The notes under the pieces are model-generated. The model made no database searches. It was not told the DNA's origin and worked only from the letters and a program-made list of their open reading frames with translations. From an uncultured Alphaproteobacteria bacterium (GTDB lineage Bacteria; Pseudomonadota; Alphaproteobacteria; SP197), in contig CALIUG010000194.1 of assembly GCA_938048755.1 (NCBI GenBank), positions 1-56,622 on the forward strand: 56,622 nt of DNA, written 5' to 3'. The position numbers and the translations under genes were made by a program. Position 1 is the stretch's first letter. Each line of letters begins with the position of its first letter. This document shows, in pieces, positions 49,897-56,622 of the stretch.

Positions 49897-50898
49897 TCAA
49901 CCCAGGGGTGCTTTCAACCGATGAATGACCTGATCGATGGTGATGCCGTCGGCACGTGCTGCAAAGGTCAGCGCCATGCGATGGCGCAGGATGGGCCCGG
50001 CCAGGGCAATGACATCGTCGATGGAGGGTGCGAACCGGCCATCGAGCAGGGCACGGGCACGCACGGCCAGCATGAGCGCCTGACTGGCGCGGGGTCCCGG
50101 ACCCCAGGCGATTTCCGCCGTGCTGTGTTCATCGCTGGGACGGCCTGAGCGGACCAGGGAAAGAATCGCTTCGACAACGCTTTCACCCACCGGAATACGC
50201 CGTACCAGACGCTGGGCAGCAATCAGTTCCTCGCCCGACATGATCTCACTGGGCGCTTCTTCCTCGGCACTGGTTGTGGCGACCAGCATTTCGCGTTCGG
50301 CGTCGCGGTCCGGATAGTCGACGTCGACTTCCATCAGGAAACGGTCAAGCTGGGCTTCGGGCAGCGGATAGGTGCCTTCCAGTTCCAGCGGATTCTGGGT
50401 GGCAAGCACGTGAAACGGTTCGGGCAGGGGATGGCGTGTTCCCGCCACGGAGACTGCACGTTCCTGCATGGCCTGCAATAGGGCGGACTGCGTGCGCGGG
50501 CTGGCACGGTTGATTTCATCGGCCATCAGAAGCTGACCGAAGACAGGACCCTTGATGAAACGGAACTCGCGCCGGCCTGAATCGGATTCTTCGAGAACCT
50601 CCGAACCCAGGATATCGGCCGGCATGAGATCGGGCGTGAACTGCACGCGCTTGTCTTCCAGGCCCATCACGGTGCCGATGGTTTCCACCAGCTTGGTCTT
50701 GCCCAGGCCCGGGACACCAATCAGAAGAGCATGGCCGCCGGCCAGCAGCGTGATCATGGTCTGCTCGACAACGGCGTCCTGGCCGAAGATGACGCGGCCA
50801 ACCGCCGAGCGGACCTCGGCCAGACGTGCGCCGACCTTGTCGATTTCGGTAGTCAGTTCGCCGGCATCCTGCAGCGGGCTATTATGTAATTCTGACAT
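49897..50898 (-). CDS. MoxR family AAA ATPase
   Basis: A 333-residue AAA+ chaperone-like ATPase. Walker A GVPGLGKT (61-68), Walker B LLMADEIN (123-130), sensor-1 ATQNP near 166-170. The start at ATG 50898 is set by a strong GAGGAG sequence upstream; a longer frame to 50940 lacks one. It is first in the four-gene unit and divergent from the DUF1285 gene. MoxR proteins remodel or activate protein complexes together with vWA proteins, as encoded here downstream. Confidence 0.93.
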   Translation of the reverse strand: MSELHNSPLQDAGELTTEIDKVGARLAEVRSAVGRVIFGQDAVVEQTMITLLAGGHALLIGVPGLGKTKLVETIGTVMGLEDKRVQFTPDLMPADILGSEVLEESDSGRREFRFIKGPVFGQLLMADEINRASPRTQSALLQAMQERAVSVAGTRHPLPEPFHVLATQNPLELEGTYPLPEAQLDRFLMEVDVDYPDRDAEREMLVATTSAEEEAPSEIMSGEELIAAQRLVRRIPVGESVVEAILSLVRSGRPSDEHSTAEIAWGPGPRASQALMLAVRARALLDGRFAPSIDDVIALAGPILRHRMALTFAARADGITIDQVIHRLKAPLG

Positions 50899-50966
50899 GT
50901 GTCTCCTCGGAACCGTGTTCGTGCGTATATTAACCATCACGACTCAATAGGGTACCTAACCCGGCC

Positions 50967-51530
50967 ATGACCCAAACAAATGCCCGTGACCAGAATTCAT
51001 CCGAACATGGCGCTGCATCGGATACGCAACGTATGGCCGAAATTCTTACGGCCGATATCGACATTCGGATTGCCCGCGACGGAACCTGGTATCACGAAGG
51101 CGGTGCCATTCGCCGCAAGCCGCTGGTCAAGCTGTTTGCCGGAATTTTGCGGCGTGATGATGACGGCGCCTATGTGCTGGTCACGCCGGTGGAACGGCGG
51201 CGTATCCAGGTGGAGGATGCACCGTTCGTGGCGGTCGAGGCTACCGTTTCCGGTGAAGGCAACGATCAGACCGTCCTGTTTCGAACCAATGTCGACGATG
51301 AAGTCGCTGCCGGGCCGGACCATCCGATTCGCGTGGTGGTCGATCCGGAAACCGGGGAGCCTTCGCCCTATTTGCTGGTTCGCGAAGGGCTGGAGGCCCT
51401 GATTGCGCGTTCCGTCTATTACCAGCTTGTCGAAGCCGGCAGGGTCGTCGACTCGGACGAAGGCGAGGTTCTGGGCATCGACTCATGCGGCAGTTTCTAT
51501 GTTCTGGGCGCGCTGACCGATGAATCGTGA
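50967..51530 (+). CDS. DUF1285 domain protein
   Basis: A 187-residue cytoplasmic protein of the DUF1285 family (ADIDIRIARDGTWYHEGGAI, RKPLVKLFAGILRRDDDG, YLLVREGLEALIARSVYYQL). The family is widespread in proteobacteria and functionally unknown. It is divergent from moxR and overlaps the Nudix gene by 11 nt, giving the DUF1285-Nudix-DUF6111-cca order common in alphaproteobacteria. Confidence 0.9.
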   Translation: MTQTNARDQNSSEHGAASDTQRMAEILTADIDIRIARDGTWYHEGGAIRRKPLVKLFAGILRRDDDGAYVLVTPVERRRIQVEDAPFVAVEATVSGEGNDQTVLFRTNVDDEVAAGPDHPIRVVVDPETGEPSPYLLVREGLEALIARSVYYQLVEAGRVVDSDEGEVLGIDSCGSFYVLGALTDES

Positions 51531-52104
51531 TGACGTTCTGGCGATTCTGCGTGCCATGCCTGAACCCAGGCTGGATGCGCCTTTGTCCGATTGGGAGGAT
51601 GGTCCCGCCGAACGCAGGGCTGCGGTCCTGGTGCCGCTGGTTGACCGCGCGGACGGTCTGACGGTGATTTTCGGCGAGCGCTCGAAATCCCTGCGCCGCC
51701 ATGCCGGAGAGGTGAGTTTTCCCGGCGGCCGCATCGAACACGGAGAAGACGAGATATCGGCGGCCCTTCGTGAGGCGCATGAAGAGGTTTCGCTGGATCC
51801 GGCGCGGGTCGAAATCATCTGCCGGCTGGATACCCATCGCGCGGGGTCAGGGTATGCCATGGCACCGCATGTCGGGCTTGTGACGCCGCCGATCGACCTC
51901 GTGCCGGACGGAACCGAGATTGAAGAGGTCTTCGAGGTTCCCCTGGTTTTCCTGCTTGAACCTGGAAATCATCGCCGCGAAAGCCTGCACTGGCGTGGTG
52001 CGGAGCGCTGGTACAGCGTATTCGAGTATGGTCCGCACTATATATGGGGAGCGACCGCAACCGTGCTGGTCAATCTCCTTGAGGTTCTGCGAAAGGAACG
52101 TTGA
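51520..52104 (+). CDS. CoA pyrophosphatase-type Nudix hydrolase
   Basis: A 194-residue Nudix protein of the CoA pyrophosphatase group, which cleaves CoA to 4'-phosphopantetheine and 3',5'-ADP. The UPF0035 signature LRRHAGEVSFPGGRIE is followed by a full Nudix box (GGRIEHGEDEISAALREAHE then EV). All catalytic Glu residues are present, unlike the other Nudix gene of this window. It starts inside the DUF1285 end and its stop overlaps the next ATG by one base. Confidence 0.9.
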   Translation: MNRDDVLAILRAMPEPRLDAPLSDWEDGPAERRAAVLVPLVDRADGLTVIFGERSKSLRRHAGEVSFPGGRIEHGEDEISAALREAHEEVSLDPARVEIICRLDTHRAGSGYAMAPHVGLVTPPIDLVPDGTEIEEVFEVPLVFLLEPGNHRRESLHWRGAERWYSVFEYGPHYIWGATATVLVNLLEVLRKER

Positions 52105-52385
52105 TGCGTTACCTGCTTCCCGTCCTGCTGATCGCGATACCGTTGATCTCCTATATCGTCTGGTACCGTCTGACCAAGGCCAAGATGGCCCACGAAGAGG
52201 CCGGTGATCTGCCTGCCTGGCAGGATGCGCCATGGACCTGGATTGTGGTCGGAACGTTGGCGGCCATCAGCCTTGGCCTTGTGTCCCTGGCGGTGTTCCG
52301 CACAGACGAACCCGACGGGACCTATGTCCCTGCGCAGTTCGAGAATGGCGAAGTCGTGCCCGGATACATCAAAGACGATGACTGA
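52104..52385 (+). CDS. Small two-helix membrane protein (DUF6111-like)
   Basis: A 93-residue inner-membrane protein with helices at about 3-20 (YLLPVLLIAIPLISYIVWY) and 47-66 (WIVVGTLAAISLGLVSLAVF), and an acidic C-terminal tail (GTYVPAQFENGEVVPGYI). It matches the DUF6111 protein found before cca in alphaproteobacteria; function unknown. The start ATG overlaps the stop of the Nudix gene, and the gene overlaps cca by 8 nt. Confidence 0.78.
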   Translation: MRYLLPVLLIAIPLISYIVWYRLTKAKMAHEEAGDLPAWQDAPWTWIVVGTLAAISLGLVSLAVFRTDEPDGTYVPAQFENGEVVPGYIKDDD

Positions 52386-53595
52386 GCAGCCGACCGGAAC
52401 CCTGCCGCTTCCCGACGTCCTGTGTGACGATGCTGCAAGGTCGGTCGTCGCTGCCCTGACAGCGCGGGGCGCCGAGGTGCGGTTTGTCGGCGGTTGCGTG
52501 CGCGACGCCATGAGCGGCGAAGCCATGGGCGATGTTGACCTCGCCACACCCGACCGGCCCGATACGGTGATCGAGCTGCTTGAGCGCGCCGGATTGAAGG
52601 CCGTGCCGACGGGTCTCAAACACGGCACGATCACGGCTGTGTCCGAAGGTAGGCCCTTTGAGGTGACAACCCTGCGGGTTGATGTCGAAACCGACGGCCG
52701 CCATGCCGAGGTTGCGTTCACCGATGACTGGAAAGCCGATGCCGCACGCAGGGATTTCACGTTCAATGCCATGAGCCTGCGGCCTGACGGTGGGTTCTTC
52801 GACTATTTCGGCGGGCGCGATGACCTCACTGCAGGACGGGTCCGGTTTGTCGGCGATGCGCAGAGCCGGGTCGAGGAAGACTATCTGCGTGTGCTGCGCT
52901 ACTTCCGTTTTCTGGCTCGGTTCGGACAAGGGGAACCTGATGCGCAAGCCGTCGCGGCCTGTCGTGCTGCATCCAGTCAATTGGCGCGCCTCTCGATCGA
53001 ACGTGTGCGTAACGAGCTTCTCAAACTGCTTGGTGCACCCAATCCCGTGCCGACCCTTGGCCTGATGCGTGAAACCGGGGTGTTGGCCGCCATTTTGCCC
53101 GATGCCGGAGCGATGGACGTTCTGGTCACGCTGGTGGGCATCGATGATCGCGATCCCCTGCGCCGTCTGGCAGCCCTGGTGCCCAACGCCGGCGGCAAGG
53201 TGGGCAGCGCGCTGAAGCTCTCGAAGGCCGAGCAGGATCGTCTGGGCGCTCTTGCGCCACCCTGTGCTGTCATCGACCCCGACATGGATATCCCTCTGCA
53301 ACGCCAGCTTCTCTACGATCTGGGGGCGGAGCGGTTTACCGATCTTGTCCTCTTGTTCTGGGCGGCGGACCGGGAGGTCCATGCCGATGCCTGGCGTGCG
53401 ATGCTGCAGACTGCACAGGCCTGGGACAGGCCGGCACTGCCGGTGCGTGGCAGCGATGTCCTTGCGTTGGGGGTGCCGTCCGGAGAACGGGTCGGTGAGC
53501 TGGTCGATGCCGTGGAACGCTGGTGGCGTGCAGGCGACTTCCAGGCGGATCGGGACGCCTGCCTGGCACAGCTTCGTGAGATTGCCACGTCTTGA
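52378..53595 (+). CDS. cca: CCA tRNA nucleotidyltransferase
   Basis: A 405-residue class II nucleotidyltransferase that adds or repairs the 3'-CCA end of tRNA, or a poly(A) polymerase-type relative. The head domain has FVGGCVRD (37-43) and the catalytic acidic pair GDVDLAT (51-57), then ARRDFTFNAM and DYLRVLRYFRF of the neck. The start at 52378 is chosen inside the preceding gene's end; the longer frame begins within it. The C-terminal helical region (HADAWRAML...) is the tRNA-binding tail. Confidence 0.92.
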   Translation: MTEQPTGTLPLPDVLCDDAARSVVAALTARGAEVRFVGGCVRDAMSGEAMGDVDLATPDRPDTVIELLERAGLKAVPTGLKHGTITAVSEGRPFEVTTLRVDVETDGRHAEVAFTDDWKADAARRDFTFNAMSLRPDGGFFDYFGGRDDLTAGRVRFVGDAQSRVEEDYLRVLRYFRFLARFGQGEPDAQAVAACRAASSQLARLSIERVRNELLKLLGAPNPVPTLGLMRETGVLAAILPDAGAMDVLVTLVGIDDRDPLRRLAALVPNAGGKVGSALKLSKAEQDRLGALAPPCAVIDPDMDIPLQRQLLYDLGAERFTDLVLLFWAADREVHADAWRAMLQTAQAWDRPALPVRGSDVLALGVPSGERVGELVDAVERWWRAGDFQADRDACLAQLREIATS

Positions 53596-53640
53596 CCTCG
53601 GACAATGGACTTGCGCAGGGAGCCTGATAAACAGGTTCAC

Positions 53641-53997
53641 ATGACTTCTTCCCGAACCCTGCGTTGCCTGATGGGCATTCTGGTCGCGGCGTCGCTCCTG
53701 ATGGCGCCGCTGGGAGGGCATGCCGATCAACCTGCGCCGGAAACCACCGGTGTTCTGGCTGCTCTGTCTGCGACCTGCCTGGACCTTGATGGCGGAAGCG
53801 ACGATGGCCTCGAACATGACGCCACAGCCTGTCACGCTTGCCCGTTCGGTTGCTTTGGCAGCTCTGCGCTTGCGTGTGCCTCGACGGGCATGGCTCTGTC
53901 CTATGGGAAGAGCAGGGAGCATGTCGGGGATCGGCCGGACCGAACCCTCGCCACCAATCTGAACACCGTCAAGGCGAGGTCTCCACCAGCGGCTTGA
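53641..53997 (+). CDS. Small secreted Cys-rich protein (DUF2946-like)
   Basis: A 118-residue protein. The start at 53641 gives a signal peptide (TLRCLMGILVAASLLMAPLG, cut near GGHAD). The mature part holds a metal-binding-like cluster CHACPFGCFG and further Cys residues, similar to DUF2946-type periplasmic proteins that occur with copper genes. It lies directly before PCuAC and SCO genes on the same strand, which supports a copper role (inference). An alternative upstream ATG at 53605 adds a charged stretch before the signal peptide and is not preferred. Confidence 0.6.
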   Translation: MTSSRTLRCLMGILVAASLLMAPLGGHADQPAPETTGVLAALSATCLDLDGGSDDGLEHDATACHACPFGCFGSSALACASTGMALSYGKSREHVGDRPDRTLATNLNTVKARSPPAA

Positions 53998-54079
53998 TGC
54001 ACAAAAGCGTGTGCCGTTTCACGAAAACACAAGCCCGGCCTGCCTCCTGTGCAGGCATTCCACTGGTCCGGAGACCCCA

Positions 54080-54565
54080 ATGCGCGTTTCTTTCCTTGCT
54101 GCCCTTTGTCTGCTGGTTGTGCCCTTTGGCGCCTCGGCACACGATTACGAATACAAGGGGATCTATCTTGCTCACCCCTGGATCGTGGAGCCGCCGCCCG
54201 GCGCGCCCGCGGCGGCGGGTTACCTGATGATCTCCAACGATGGTGAAGAGGATGACCATCTGATTTCGGTGACGGCTGATTTTGCCGAACGTACGGAAAT
54301 CCACACCATGACGGTGACCGAAGATGGCATCATTCAGATGCGTCCCCATGATGGTCCGCTGGCCATACCAGCCGGTGGTGACGTGTTGCTGGAGCCCGGG
54401 GGACTCCACATCATGTTCATGGGCTTGCGTGAATCGTTGAAGGACGGTGACAACCACGTCGTGGTTCTGGAGTTCGAGACGGCTGGTGAGGTCACCCTGG
54501 AGTTCACGGTCCAGAAGCGCGACGGCGCGATGGATATGGACATGTCACACGGAGATGACTCATGA
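54080..54565 (+). CDS. PCuAC-type periplasmic copper chaperone
   Basis: A 161-residue protein with a signal peptide (MRVSFLAALCLLVVPFGASA) and a cupredoxin-like domain. The Cu(I) motif H(M)x10Mx21HxM is visible as His75/Met77, Met87, and His110/Met112. PCuAC delivers Cu(I) to cytochrome c oxidase CuA, together with SCO. The C-terminal tail MDMDMSHGDDS is Met/His rich and may bind copper. The start codon 54080 is chosen at the Met before the signal peptide. It overlaps the SCO gene by 4 nt. Confidence 0.9.
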   Translation: MRVSFLAALCLLVVPFGASAHDYEYKGIYLAHPWIVEPPPGAPAAAGYLMISNDGEEDDHLISVTADFAERTEIHTMTVTEDGIIQMRPHDGPLAIPAGGDVLLEPGGLHIMFMGLRESLKDGDNHVVVLEFETAGEVTLEFTVQKRDGAMDMDMSHGDDS

Positions 54566-55158
54566 AGATGCGGTTTGTCCTGATCGGACTGGTTGCTGTG
54601 GCGGTTGTCGTGATCACGGCCATGGGCGTGATGGAATGGCAGCGCCGCGCGATGGATGCCGGTGAACCTGTCGCGGTCATCGATCTGGGCGGTCCGTTCA
54701 CGATGACATCCCATGACGGGCGCACGGTGACCCAGGAGGATCTTGTGGGACGGCGCGCCCTCATCTTCTTCGGGTTCACGACATGTCCGGAAATCTGCCC
54801 GGCGACCCTGAACGAGGTTTCCATCTGGCTTGATGCCCTGGGCGAAGAGGGGACGACCATCGACCCCTACTTCGTGACGGTTGACCCCGAACGCGACACG
54901 CCGGAACGCATGGCCGAATATGTCGGCTACTTCTCGCCGCGCATCACGGGTCTGGTCGGGACCCAGGAACAGCTCGCGGAAATGGCCCGGGGCTACAAGG
55001 TCTATTACGCCAGGATCGATCTGGACGATGGCGACTACACCATGGACCACACCGCCGCGATCTATCTGATGGATACCAACGGCAACTTCCACGATGCCAT
55101 CACCCACACGGCAACCCGCGAGGAAGCGATCGCCAAGCTGCGCGCCTGGGCGGGCTAG
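54562..55158 (+). CDS. SCO family copper/thiol assembly protein
   Basis: A 198-residue membrane-anchored thioredoxin-fold protein (helix LIGLVAVAVVVITAMGVMEW at 8-27). The copper motif CPEIC is at Cys75 and Cys79, and the distal ligand is His163 in MDHTAAIYL. SCO proteins insert copper into or reduce the CuA site of cytochrome c oxidase. It is coupled by 4 nt to the PCuAC gene, its known partner. Confidence 0.93.
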   Translation: MKMRFVLIGLVAVAVVVITAMGVMEWQRRAMDAGEPVAVIDLGGPFTMTSHDGRTVTQEDLVGRRALIFFGFTTCPEICPATLNEVSIWLDALGEEGTTIDPYFVTVDPERDTPERMAEYVGYFSPRITGLVGTQEQLAEMARGYKVYYARIDLDDGDYTMDHTAAIYLMDTNGNFHDAITHTATREEAIAKLRAWAG

Positions 55159-55213
55159 TTGCGGTCCTGTCATAGCGTTTCAGTTTGCGCCTGATCTGCT
55201 TTAGGGATCAGGG

Positions 55214-56128
55214 GTGATCGAGAGTACCAGCCATACCGCGCCGCTTGAGGCGTCCCAGACACGGCACAACAACCTGGTGGGTGCAGCCTATGCCGTGGCG
55301 GCTGCCATCGGGTTCACGGTGGTGTCGGTGCTCGTCAAGAAACTCGGCAATTCCGAGATCGGCGTGTTTCAGACCGTGACGGTGCGCACGGTGATTGGTC
55401 TTGCCCTGCTCGCGCCGCTGTTCGTGCGGGCCGGTATTGTGCCGTGGCGCACCCAGCATCTCAAAATTCACCTCACCCGCGCAGTGCTGGGCGGCACCGC
55501 CGTTCTGACCGGATACTACGCCTTCATGAAGCTGCCTCTGGCCGAGGTGACGGCGATCAGCTTCACGGTTCCCCTGTTTGTTACCGTGGCGGCCGTCCTG
55601 TTCCTGGGTGAGATCGTGCGCTGGCGGCGCTGGACTGCAACCGCGCTGGGTTTCGCCGGGGTGCTGGTGATTGCCCGGCCTTTCGAGGGTGCGGTGGAGC
55701 TTGCCACCCTTCTGGCCGTCGCGATGGCGCTCTGCATCGCATTTTCGGTGGTGTTGCTGAAACGCTTCCCGGCCAAGGAAAGCCAGCTCACCATGCTGTT
55801 CTTCTTCCTTGTCGCCTCGGGCCTGATGGCGGTCGTGCCTGCGGTTGCCGACTGGCAGGAGCCAAGCACGGAAGAATGGCTGTTGTTGATCGGCGTGGGT
55901 GTCATGGGCCTGATCTCCCAGGCACTCATCATCCGCGCCTTCCGGGTCGGCGAGGCGAGTTTTGTCGCCCCGTTCGACTATGTGCGCCTGCTTTTTGCGG
56001 GTACGGCCGGGATCATCTTCTTTGCCGAGACACCCGACATCTGGACCTATGCCGGTGCCGTGCTGATTATCGGTTCGACGCTCTACATCGCACGGCGTGA
56101 GGCCGTAAAGGCACGTCAGGCCGGCTGA
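55214..56128 (+). CDS. EamA family transporter (third in window)
   Basis: A 304-residue, ten-helix DMT-superfamily permease with two EamA repeats (SEIGVFQTVTVRTVIGLALL, FLGEIVRWRRWTATALGFAG, APFDYVRLLFAGTAGIIFFAE). GTG start with a GATCAGGGGTG context. It is less similar to the tandem EamA pair than they are to each other. Exports amino acids or metabolites in known relatives. The 3' end overlaps the convergent gene by 13 bp. Confidence 0.88.
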   Translation: MIESTSHTAPLEASQTRHNNLVGAAYAVAAAIGFTVVSVLVKKLGNSEIGVFQTVTVRTVIGLALLAPLFVRAGIVPWRTQHLKIHLTRAVLGGTAVLTGYYAFMKLPLAEVTAISFTVPLFVTVAAVLFLGEIVRWRRWTATALGFAGVLVIARPFEGAVELATLLAVAMALCIAFSVVLLKRFPAKESQLTMLFFFLVASGLMAVVPAVADWQEPSTEEWLLLIGVGVMGLISQALIIRAFRVGEASFVAPFDYVRLLFAGTAGIIFFAETPDIWTYAGAVLIIGSTLYIARREAVKARQAG

Positions 56129-56622
56129 TCAGCCTCGCTCTCAAGCTCGGCCCAGAGTTCACGCACCCTGTTCATGATGGTGATCGATTCCTGCCAGCGG
56201 TCGGAGAGTTCGTAGCCGTCCCGGCCGGTGATGGCATAGGGCGGGGGTCCAAGTTGGGTCAGGAAGTTCAGAACCGCGTCACCTGGTTCCCGCGCCCGCC
56301 AGTGACGCATGCCGTCCTTCCACCATTTCTGGTGTTGCTCGATCCATCCCTGGTGCTGGGGAAAATCGAGCTGGATCTGGATCTGCTCGCGACTGGCGAC
56401 GCGGCCCTGAAAGGCGACCGCGCGTGAGAGAATTTCTTGCATCCAGGCTTCGTCACGCTCCGGCACGGGCCAGGTGAATTCCCGTTCCACGACGTAGTGG
56501 GAGATGTCGGCAGAGATCGCCATATCGGGCAATCCCTCCATCAGCTGGAGCGTATAGAGCAGGTCCGTCGTGATGCAGTTGCGGTGGGTTTCCACGGTCA
56601 GCGGCATGCCCGCTTCCCGGCC
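56116..56622 (-). CDS. Sugar phosphate isomerase/epimerase-like TIM-barrel protein (cut by window end)
   Basis: The frame remains open to the window edge, so only the C-terminal 168 residues or so are present. The GMPLTVETHRNCITTD segment, with an ETHR motif and following DISHYVVERE, resembles the AP-endonuclease-2/sugar-phosphate-isomerase family (xylose-isomerase-like TIM barrel), where these residues bind a metal. The internal ATG at 56607 is not taken as the start because conserved-looking sequence continues upstream. Substrate unknown. Confidence 0.65.
   Translation of the reverse strand, partial: GREAGMPLTVETHRNCITTDLLYTLQLMEGLPDMAISADISHYVVEREFTWPVPERDEAWMQEILSRAVAFQGRVASREQIQIQLDFPQHQGWIEQHQKWWKDGMRHWRAREPGDAVLNFLTQLGPPPYAITGRDGYELSDRWQESITIMNRVRELWAELESEADQPA

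Noticed and set aside
49897-50940. MoxR start at 50940
   Set aside because: The ATG at 50898 has a GAGGAG site at proper distance, and the extra N-terminal residues look unstructured and lie in the divergent promoter.
52369-53922. 517-residue minus-strand open frame
   Set aside because: Antisense to cca, whose motifs GGCVRD and DVDLAT are certain.

Overview
The window is GC-rich, gene-dense bacterial chromosome. The gene order, 4-nt ATGA/GTGA overlaps and protein families (GbsR/MarR regulator with a DUF4166 gene, MoxR-DUF58-DUF4159 chain, DUF1285-CoA Nudix-DUF6111-CCA transferase chain, many amine and amide genes, phytanoyl-CoA dioxygenase, M81 peptidase) point to an alphaproteobacterium, most likely a free-living, possibly marine, member of the Rhodospirillales or a neighbouring order. 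No rRNA, tRNA, phage, transposase or CRISPR array was seen. The placement is inferred from family content, not from a marker phylogeny.

Left part (1-12.0 kb): the end of an MFS transporter, an SDR and a 73-residue protein closed by a strong hairpin terminator, then an aldehyde dehydrogenase divergent from a complete tungstate-type ABC transporter (tupB-tupC-tupA). A convergent one-component regulator with an excisionase-like HTH and a periplasmic-binding-like domain sits beside it. Then come a large beta-lactamase-fold hydrolase, an NmrA-type SDR, and a three-gene unit (GbsR/MarR regulator, DUF4166, membrane-TIGR01777 fusion) with a palindrome at its promoter.

Middle (12.0-22.1 kb): a PhyH dioxygenase, then the most striking unit of the window, an 11-gene minus-strand array (M81 metallopeptidase, ChaC-like gamma-glutamylcyclotransferase, two EamA exporters, an amidase, FIVE consecutive GFA-fold zinc proteins and a EutQ-like cupin). 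Almost all junctions are overlaps or 1-nt gaps. Upstream of it lies a 563-bp non-coding stretch made of purine-rich 8-9 bp unit repeats in inverted copies.

22-36 kb: a fatty acid desaturase; a set of secreted or peptidase-like proteins; a polysaccharide deacetylase with DUF5680; an amide unit (dimethylformamidase large-subunit homologue, ASCH protein, THI5/NMT1-like protein); a Nudix protein with a degenerate box; two tandem MFS transporters; and a TTC38-DUF427 pair.

36-44 kb: an agmatinase-family ureohydrolase, a GST, two Rieske oxygenases flanking a BetI-like TetR regulator, an FAH-SDR pair and leucyl aminopeptidase. Both Rieske proteins carry Glu where aromatic dioxygenases usually have the bridging Asp, which suggests amine rather than arene substrates.

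44-56.6 kb: the MoxR-DUF58-BatA/DUF4159-vWA envelope-type operon, divergent from DUF1285-Nudix-DUF6111-cca. A copper-delivery cassette follows (small Cys-rich secreted protein, PCuAC chaperone, SCO protein), then an EamA transporter and the end of a TIM-barrel epimerase-like gene cut by the window edge.

Overall theme (inference): uptake and breakdown of small organic nitrogen compounds (amides, quaternary amines, guanidino compounds, gamma-glutamyl peptides), with zinc and thiol chemistry linked to C1 or glutathione adducts, next to conserved housekeeping operons.
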